From: Rhodoferax sp.
Lineage (GTDB): Bacteria > Pseudomonadota > Gammaproteobacteria > Burkholderiales > Burkholderiaceae_C
DNA: 10,843 nucleotides
Direction of reading: 5' to 3'
NCBI GenBank assembly: GCA_020048795.1
Contig: JAIFMA010000104.1
Coordinates: 1 to 10,843, forward strand
Shown here: piece after piece, positions 6,749 through 10,843 of the stretch
Position numbering within the stretch: the stretch's first letter is position 1
How the letters are laid out: each line of letters opens with the position of its first letter
Notes under the pieces: model-generated
Told to the model about the DNA's origin: nothing
The model's input: the letters and a program-made list of their open reading frames with translations, nothing else
Database searches by the model: none
Position numbers and translations under genes: made by a program

Positions 6749-7041
6749 ACAGCCGCCCAAGCCTCGCAGGTCTTGAACCCCGTGCGCCGGCCTATGCCTG
6801 GGGCCAGCACGTGGTTGCGCTGGATGATCTGACCAATGACGGCAGCTACCCGGAGCGGCCGGCAGATGCCTTGCTGGCAGCGCGCGGCTCGGTGGGTGAA
6901 GTGGTCAACATTGGCCACGCGCCTGATCTGAACGAGCCGGTGTACCTGGTCCAGTTTGCCGGTTGTGTCGTCGGCTGCCTTGAAATTGAGCTGGTGCCGG
7001 CCCCGCCGGGCTGGCTGCCCGAAACCGGAGAACCTGGGTGA
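6745..7041 (+). CDS. Second NifZ-family protein
   Basis: This 98-residue protein shows the NifZ pattern in diverged form: Y-A-W-G-Q-H-V-V-A-L near residue 17, N-D-G-S-Y near 31-35, G-S-V-G-E-V-V-N-I-G near 48-57, and Y-L-V-Q-F followed by G-C-L-E-I-E-L. It aligns with the preceding nifZ over nearly its whole length, so the pair looks like an old tandem duplication. It contains two cysteines (near 74 and 78, C-V-V-G-C) that the first copy lacks at that place. It overlaps its neighbours by 4 nt at each end (ATGA before, GTGA after). Tandem nifZ-like genes are known from other nif clusters, but whether the second copy does the same job is not evident here. Confidence 0.88.
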   Translation: MNSRPSLAGLEPRAPAYAWGQHVVALDDLTNDGSYPERPADALLAARGSVGEVVNIGHAPDLNEPVYLVQFAGCVVGCLEIELVPAPPGWLPETGEPG

Positions 7042-7388
7042 GCCTGGCCGCCACCGTGTCCGCTGCGGCGAATGCACAGGTGTTTGACCTGCTGCAGCGC
7101 CGCTTGCAGCACGCCCTGCGCGAGCGGGTGCGCTACCGCTATGTCAGGCCCAAGGTCTTGCTTGAGGACGGTTGTTACCGGATTCAAAGCCCGTGTTGCT
7201 CGCGCCGGGTTGACCCTGCCGGTGGCCTGATCGACATCGCGCTGCTGGTACCCCACGCGGACCAGCGCTGGAGCCTGTGCTGGCGCGACCATGCTACCCA
7301 GACATGGGCGACACGCAGCCAGAACGAAACACTCAGCGCCGTGCTGGACTTGCTGTGTGTTGACGCAGATCGCCAGTTCTGGCCCTGA
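7038..7388 (+). CDS. Conserved nif-associated protein of unknown function
   Basis: A 116-residue protein starting at GTG overlapping the previous stop. I do not recognise a characterised domain. It begins with an amphipathic helix (AAANAQVFDLLQRRLQHAL), then R-V-R-Y-R-Y-V-R-P-K-V, a central R-I-Q-S-P-C-C-S-R-R-V-D-P-x-G-G-x-I-D-I-A segment with adjacent cysteines near residues 53-54, a W-S-L-C-W-R-D-H motif, and ends C-V-D-A-D-R-Q-F-W-P. Similar short proteins sit in nif clusters of other betaproteobacteria (from memory). No membrane segment or signal peptide is visible. The CC pair, C near 81 and the D-H pair could bind a metal or cluster, but that is speculation. nifS follows 14 nt downstream. 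Confidence 0.8.
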   Translation: MSLAATVSAAANAQVFDLLQRRLQHALRERVRYRYVRPKVLLEDGCYRIQSPCCSRRVDPAGGLIDIALLVPHADQRWSLCWRDHATQTWATRSQNETLSAVLDLLCVDADRQFWP

Positions 7389-7402
7389 GGGGCGTTCGCA
7401 AC

Positions 7403-8647
7403 ATGATTTACCTCGACCACAACGCCACCACACCACCCGCAGCCGCCGTTGTTGCGGCCATGCTGTCGGTACTGACGGATACCTGGGCCAATGCGTCATC
7501 ACAGCACGGCCCTGGGCAGGCGTCCAAGCGGGTGTTGAGCCAGGCCCGCGTCAGCGTGGCACGGGTGCTGGGCTGCAAGCCGGTCGAGGTGATCTTTACC
7601 AGCGGTGCCACCGAGGCCAACCACCTGGCGGTGCGCGGCCTGCTGGCGGCCAGCCCGCCAGAACGTCAGCGGGTGGTGTTCAGCCGCGTTGAGCATGCGG
7701 GTCAACTGCGGCTGGCGCGTGCCCTGGCGCAGTCCGGTGTTGAGGTGGACCTGATCCCGGTGCTTGGCGACGGCAGGCTGGATCTGGATGCGGCAGCAGC
7801 CCTGATGGGGCCCGATGTGGCACTGGTGTCGCTGATGGCCGCCAACAACGAAACCGGCGTACTGATGCCGGTGGCTGAAGTGGCCGCATTGGCACACGCT
7901 ACAGGCGCTTTGCTGCTTGTCGATGCAACCCAGTTGATTGGCAAGTTGCCGTTTCATTTTGCCGACTGTGGTGCTGATGCAGTGTCCTTGTCGGCGCACA
8001 AGTTTCACGGCCCCAAGGGCATCGGCGCGTTGTTGTTGCGCCACGGGCTGCCCTGTACCGCGCAAACGCCGGGCAGCCAGGAACGCGGACGACGCGGCGG
8101 CACCGAAAATCTGCCCGGCATTGTGGGCCTGGCGACGGCGCTTGAGCTGCTGGGCGATGTGGGCGCTGAGGCCACCCGCCAGACCGGCTTGCGCGACGCA
8201 CTGGAAGCCGGCCTGACGCGCGCACTACCCAAAACCCACATTTGGTGTCAACAGGTAGCACGACTGCCAGGCACCAGCTATTTGCGCTTTGGCCAGTTGT
8301 CGGTGGATGTGGTGTTGCAGCGCCTGGAACGCCTGGGCATTGCAGCGTCCAGCGGTGCCGCCTGTTCCGCGGGCGGCACAACACCTTCGCACGTACTCAC
8401 CGCGATGGGCGTGCCGGCTGACCAGGCTTTGGCGACCGTGCGCTTTTCACTGGGTCAAACCACCACACGGGATGACATCAACAAGCTACTGAGCACACTG
8501 CCACCGCTGCTGCAGCCCTTGCTGCGCGAAGAAGCACTGGCCCCCACGCTCGTCACTTCTTGTACTTCGCTGCCTCCCGAGGCGGCCCCGCTTGCCTGGG
8601 GCGGCCCGGCGCAGCGTGGATCACCGCTCCTTAAAGCCCACCTTTGA
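7403..8647 (+). CDS. nifS: Cysteine desulfurase NifS
   Basis: NifS is a PLP enzyme that removes sulfur from L-cysteine, giving alanine and a protein-bound persulfide for nitrogenase Fe-S clusters. Visible in the 414-residue protein are the N-terminal YLDHNATT (3-10), TSGATEANHLA (67-76), active-site H98 in VEHAG, NNETG (148-152), the PLP-binding aspartate D174 in LLVDATQ, the Schiff-base lysine K200 in SAHKFHGPKG, RRGGTEN (230-236), and catalytic C321 in the loop SSGAACSAGG. The short catalytic loop marks it as group I. The last ~35 residues after PLLQPLL are low-complexity and longer than in common NifS. A GAGGGG ribosome site precedes the ATG by about 10 nt. It probably serves the IscA-like carrier encoded upstream, since nifU is absent here. 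Confidence 0.96.
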   Translation: MIYLDHNATTPPAAAVVAAMLSVLTDTWANASSQHGPGQASKRVLSQARVSVARVLGCKPVEVIFTSGATEANHLAVRGLLAASPPERQRVVFSRVEHAGQLRLARALAQSGVEVDLIPVLGDGRLDLDAAAALMGPDVALVSLMAANNETGVLMPVAEVAALAHATGALLLVDATQLIGKLPFHFADCGADAVSLSAHKFHGPKGIGALLLRHGLPCTAQTPGSQERGRRGGTENLPGIVGLATALELLGDVGAEATRQTGLRDALEAGLTRALPKTHIWCQQVARLPGTSYLRFGQLSVDVVLQRLERLGIAASSGAACSAGGTTPSHVLTAMGVPADQALATVRFSLGQTTTRDDINKLLSTLPPLLQPLLREEALAPTLVTSCTSLPPEAAPLAWGGPAQRGSPLLKAHL

Positions 8648-8675
8648 CCCCCTATCCCCCTACCAGGAGCCACCC

Positions 8676-8903
8676 ATGAAACTGATGATCCGCAAAGACA
8701 GCAAAGGCGTGCTGACCGGCTATGTGCCCAAAAAAGACCTGGAGGAGCCGATCACCGCCATGGCCAATCCCGGCCTGTGGGGCGGGTTGGTGACGCTGGC
8801 CAACGGCTGGCAGTTTGACTTGCCCGCCATGCCCGCCGACACCCCGCTGCCGATCACGGTAGAGGCGCGTCGCCTGGCATTGGCAGAAGACGCAGGAGAC
8901 TAA
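8676..8903 (+). CDS. nifT: Nitrogen fixation protein NifT/FixU
   Basis: NifT is a small protein found in most nif clusters; its loss has little phenotype in Klebsiella and its function is unknown. The 75-residue product has the family layout: K-L-M-I-R (2-6), Y-V-P-K-K-D-L-E-E-P (16-25), then N-P-x-L-W-G-G-x-V-x-L-A-N-G-W near residues 32-46, followed by a short Pro-rich stretch and V-E-A-R-R-L. An AGGAG ribosome site sits 6 nt before the ATG. It lies 28 nt after nifS and 3 nt before the next gene, so it belongs to the same transcript. Confidence 0.93.
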   Translation: MKLMIRKDSKGVLTGYVPKKDLEEPITAMANPGLWGGLVTLANGWQFDLPAMPADTPLPITVEARRLALAEDAGD

Positions 8904-8906
8904 AGC

Positions 8907-9167
8907 ATGGCACTTACCCCTGAGGCGCTGCGCAGCGCCGGCGAAGTGGTTCAAGCGGCTGCCACCCTGCGTGAAGCGGCGGCCATCTGGCGCCTGCGTG
9001 ATCCCGCCACGCGGGTGATCGTGGTGGATGCGCTGGACATTCGCGACGAAACACCGGTGTTGCACCTGGGCTCGCGCCGCATTTATCTGGCTACCTCGAC
9101 CGGCGTTTGCCTGTCGATCACCCAGCAGCCTGAGCACGCCACGGCGCTGGTTTTAGCGGAAGACTGA
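8907..9167 (+). CDS. Small conserved nif-associated protein (possibly DUF6129)
   Basis: An 86-residue soluble protein. It starts with a helix (LTPEALRSAGEVVQAAATLREAAAIWR) followed by an alternating strand region: R-V-I-V-V-D-A-L-D-I-R, P-V-L-H-L-G-S-R-R-I-Y-L-A, V-C-L-S-I-T and A-L-V-L-A-E-D. This resembles small proteins found after nifT in other betaproteobacterial nif clusters; I believe they are classed as DUF6129, but I cannot confirm that. The start is supported by GGAG at 8894-8897 in the nifT 3' end. Function unknown. Confidence 0.82.
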   Translation: MALTPEALRSAGEVVQAAATLREAAAIWRLRDPATRVIVVDALDIRDETPVLHLGSRRIYLATSTGVCLSITQQPEHATALVLAED

Positions 9168-9169
9168 GC

Positions 9170-9259
9170 ATGGACATCAATGTCATTGCCCCGTTTGAGC
9201 CCGAGAGTGCCGGTGCCGATATTTACCTCCAGGATCACAGCCATGACCTATTCTGTTGA
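9170..9259 (+). CDS. Possible 29-residue small ORF
   Basis: ATG at 9170, 2 nt after the previous stop, opens a frame of 29 codons ending at TGA 9257-9259 (MDINVIAPFEPESAGADIYL, then DHSHDLFC). A purine-rich GGAAGA lies 8 nt upstream. It overlaps the start of the SIR2-like gene by 17 nt in another frame. The spacing fits the tightly packed operon, and it could be a real leader or small protein, a truncated gene, or a chance frame. I recognise no family. Confidence 0.35.
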   Translation: MDINVIAPFEPESAGADIYLQDHSHDLFC

Positions 9260-10082
9260 AAGCATTGCCCGTAGCCTGGCCACCGGTGCGGTCATTCCGT
9301 ATCTGGGGCCTGACATGCTGTCGCTGTGTGGCGATGCGACGGTGCCGGGCACACCGCTGGCACTGGCCGAAGCCATGACCGCCCGGGTCAGCGTACCGCA
9401 CAAAATCCGCAAGCGCCTGACCCAGGCCGCACAGTTCATTGAAAACTTCAAACACCGCAAGTCGGTGGTGCACCTGATGAACGAGGCGTTTGCCACGGTG
9501 CCGACACCTTCGGCGCTGCATCTGGCACTGGCCGCCAGCGGTGCCGGGCTGTGGGTGGACACCTGGTACGACGACACCTTTGCTGCTGCGCTGGCGCTGA
9601 CACCGGGCAACTGGGTGCAGGTGCAAGGCTTGTCGCAATCTGAACATTTTGGGCACTGGACCGGTGTTTACGCGTCAGACGGCACAGCAGTGGCTGAGTT
9701 GGCGAGCGATCCGGGCCGCTTGCTCTACAAGCCCCTGGGTAGCCACAGCCCGGCAGGCAACTACCTGGTGTCTGACAGCGACTATGTGGAGGTGCTGACC
9801 GAAATCGACATCCAGACACCGATTCCGGCGGCTGTGCAGGCCTGGCGCAGCGGGCGCAACTTTTTGTTTCTGGGCTGCCGCTTTGATGACCAGCTGACAC
9901 GTTGTTTTGCACGCCAGATCATGAAGCGCTCGAGTGATCGGCACTGGGCGGTGCTGCCCAACGAGCCAACACGCATGGAAGCACGTTTTTTGCAAGAGCA
10001 AAACATCACCCGCATGGCTATGCCGCTGGCGGAATTTGCCAACCTCCTGGTGCCCGCCTTGCAACCAGTGGTGACGATCTGA
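9243..10082 (+). CDS. SIR2-like (SIR2_2-type) protein at end of nif operon
   Basis: A 279-residue protein whose layout follows SIR2-like proteins: residues 15-25 GAVIPYLGPDM where NAD-binding members have G-x-V-P-F-L-G-A-G-V-S; a helical region with A-A-Q-F-I-E-N-F-K; W-V-D-T-W-Y-D-D-T-F at 104-113 where others have T-T-N-Y-D; Y-K-P-L-G-S at 162-167 where others have K-L-H-G-S; the S-D-S-D-Y block (177-181) equivalent to T-E-x-D-Y; and F-L-F-L-G-C-R-F-D-D (207-216) matching L-L-F-L-G-F-S-x-x-D. The Asn and catalytic His equivalents are therefore missing and the first glycine motif is altered, so it may not hydrolyse NAD. No membrane segment is visible. An earlier in-frame ATG at 9180 exists, but the AGGA 8-9 nt before 9243 and the family N-terminus favour 9243. 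Its job in nitrogen fixation is unknown. Confidence 0.82.
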   Translation: MTYSVESIARSLATGAVIPYLGPDMLSLCGDATVPGTPLALAEAMTARVSVPHKIRKRLTQAAQFIENFKHRKSVVHLMNEAFATVPTPSALHLALAASGAGLWVDTWYDDTFAAALALTPGNWVQVQGLSQSEHFGHWTGVYASDGTAVAELASDPGRLLYKPLGSHSPAGNYLVSDSDYVEVLTEIDIQTPIPAAVQAWRSGRNFLFLGCRFDDQLTRCFARQIMKRSSDRHWAVLPNEPTRMEARFLQEQNITRMAMPLAEFANLLVPALQPVVTI

Positions 10083-10104
10083 ACACGGTTGGAAACCTGT
10101 TTTT
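10083..10104 (+). terminator. Possible intrinsic terminator of the nif operon
   Basis: Starting at the last stop codon, ACA-c-GGTT (10083-10090) can pair with AACC-TGT (10094-10100) around a GGA loop with one bulged C, followed by TTTTT. The stem is short (7 pairs), so this may be weak. Confidence 0.4.
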
Positions 10105-10378
10105 AACCGCCCCACGGCCTTGAGCCCCATGACACCATAACCACACTGACCGTCCTGCCCTCTGGCAAGTTTTTGAAGTTGCCGCGGGCAGCACCCGGAC
10201 ATCGACCAAGCGAAGGCATTGTTGGCGGCGTAAAAGGCCCGCAACAAGGCGATGCGCGATGACACATGCAGGAGGGGCGCAAGCAGCGACTCGCGCTGGT
10301 CCAGGCACTTTCCTGGCGGCTCGGAAAGTCTGCGATAGAGCCCATCCACATGGTGATGATCGCCACAACGGGTAGCAG
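10105..10378. other. Non-coding or decayed stretch, nothing recognised
   Basis: About 270 bp downstream of the SIR2-like gene contain overlapping short open frames on both strands but no recognisable protein. One minus-strand frame read here (about 10130-10360) contains LYRRLSEPPGKCLDQRESLL; I could not place it, and it continues antisense to the SIR2-like gene, so I treat it as non-coding. It may be remnant DNA. Confidence 0.4.
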
Positions 10379-10460
10379 ATTTGGGGTCGGATCCCAATTC
10401 GTCACTCTGGCGTGTGCCTGGATGACGGGGCATCAACAAATTGGGCTCTGACCCCAATTC
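10379..10460. repeat. Inverted pair of RAYT/REP-like palindromic repeats
   Basis: ATTTGGGGTCGGATCCCAATTC (10379-10400) is itself palindromic (TTGGG...CCCAA). A second copy, AATTGGGCTCTGACCCCAATTC (10439-10460), is related to it in the opposite orientation (reverse complement ATTGGGGTCAGAGCCCAATT). They are separated by 38 nt. Motifs of the form TTGGGGTC-(A/G)GA-(G/T)CCAATT are common beside REP-associated tyrosine transposase genes in Proteobacteria (recalled). No transposase is visible here. Confidence 0.55.
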
Positions 10461-10504
10461 TGCGGGCCATTGGCCCCCGGGCAGGCCCACCGAGCTGCCA
10501 GAAA

Positions 10505-10597
10505 TTTATGCAAAATCAGGCTGTAGCGCTTATACAGCAAGCGTTGGCAGCTATTTATTTAATAACACTGGTGGCATCATGCCGTGTTTTGCATAAA
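10505..10597. repeat. 93-bp structured element with 11-bp terminal inverted repeats
   Basis: TTTATGCAAAA (10505-10515) is matched exactly by TTTTGCATAAA (10587-10597). Inside are two further hairpins: TAGCGCTT (10524-10531) with AAGCGTTG (10539-10546) around ATACAGC, and GGCA-TCA-TGCC (10573-10582). The inner CTGTAGCGCTT...AAGCG-TTGGCAGCTAT section resembles a dispersed intergenic repeat I recall from Comamonadaceae genomes, often at gene ends. It lies about 30 nt past the end of the minus-strand gene and could act as its terminator or be a small non-autonomous element. Confidence 0.6.
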
Positions 10598-10627
10598 AAT
10601 AGACGGGCCAGGCAGGGTGCCCAGACC

Positions 10628-10843
10628 TCAAGCGTAATAAGCCGCAACAAAGTCTTCAAAAGGCTCCTGCTGCGCCGCATCAAGCTGTGCTTGCACCGCC
10701 AGCGAATCCCGCGCGCTGGCCTGGAACCGTTGATTGTCCTGTGGGCTCAGTGCCACCGCCTGCAGGCTTAGGGTGTGTTTTTTGGACATCGCGTCAGCAA
10801 AGTCAAAGTAGCTGCCGTGTTCACGAATCGCTTCAAGCACCTG
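10628..10843 (-). CDS. 3' end of a gene, possibly glutamate-cysteine ligase
   Basis: The last 71 codons of a gene that enters from the right edge and ends with TGA (complement of 10628-10630). Its sequence, QVLEAIREHGSYFDFADAMS at the visible start, then a polar helical tail ending EPFEDFVAAYYA, resembles the C-terminus of class I (gamma-proteobacterial-type) glutamate-cysteine ligase: a P-S-A-R-V-L-like helix, an A-x-x-H segment, then a run of E/Q-rich helices and an S-F-D-x-Y-L-A-x-Y-like end. GshA catalyses the first step of glutathione synthesis. The assignment rests on this weak tail alone. It converges on the nif operon and is not part of it. Confidence 0.5.
   Translation of the reverse strand, partial: QVLEAIREHGSYFDFADAMSKKHTLSLQAVALSPQDNQRFQASARDSLAVQAQLDAAQQEPFEDFVAAYYA

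Noticed and set aside
9180..9242. An earlier ATG (9180) for the SIR2-like gene
   Set aside because: The added 21 residues do not resemble the family N-terminus, and AGGA precedes 9243 at normal spacing.
9675..10490. A 271-codon minus-strand open frame across the SIR2-like gene and the downstream gap
   Set aside because: Most of it is antisense to a well-supported gene and crosses the REP-like repeats; no domain is recognisable in it.

Overview
The window carries the nifB-led accessory part of a nitrogen-fixation (nif) gene cluster on the + strand. It is flanked on the left by a broken yidC and mobile-element debris, and on the right by repeats and the tail of an unrelated minus-strand gene. 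High GC, the sequence of the YidC C-terminal half, the nif gene set and a Comamonadaceae-like intergenic repeat suggest a betaproteobacterium of the Burkholderiales, plausibly near Rhodoferax or Polaromonas. That placement is from memory of family sequences, not from a search.

Left flank (1-2550): the 3' part of yidC runs in from outside the window. At about 961-980 it has lost roughly 49 nt compared with the normal protein, which shifts the frame and removes a membrane segment. It is followed by about 1.15 kb without an intact gene. That stretch holds a 25-bp-period direct repeat resembling an IS21-type end, a minus-strand DUF4338-like fragment and a headless DUF4143-type ATPase C-terminus.

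Control region (2552-2709): two perfect TGT-N10-ACA NifA sites lie upstream of a -24/-12 sigma-54 promoter, with the predicted transcription start near 2676 and the nifB ATG at 2710.

nif operon (2710-10082): nifB, a 2[4Fe-4S] ferredoxin, an IscA-type A-type carrier, a TPR-like protein, a 4Fe-4S leucine-rich-repeat-variant (LRV) protein, two nifZ-family genes, an unknown 116-aa protein, nifS, nifT, an unknown 86-aa protein, a possible 29-aa ORF and a SIR2-like protein. Many genes overlap by 1-8 nt or sit within 30 nt of each other, so they are probably one translationally coupled transcript. The theme is Fe-S chemistry for nitrogenase: NifS supplies sulfur, the IscA-like protein and ferredoxin carry clusters or electrons, NifB builds the FeMo-co precursor, and NifZ proteins help P-cluster maturation. 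No nifU, nifHDK, nifEN or nifV is present in the window.

Right flank (10083-10843): a possible weak terminator, a stretch with no recognisable gene, an inverted pair of RAYT-like palindromic repeats, a 93-bp element bounded by 11-bp perfect inverted repeats, and the 3' end of a minus-strand gene that may be a glutamate-cysteine ligase.

The most interesting items are the SIR2-like protein at the end of the operon, whose catalytic motifs all look degraded, the cluster of small uncharacterised nif-linked proteins, the regular 24-residue LRV repeat, and the broken yidC beside the cluster.
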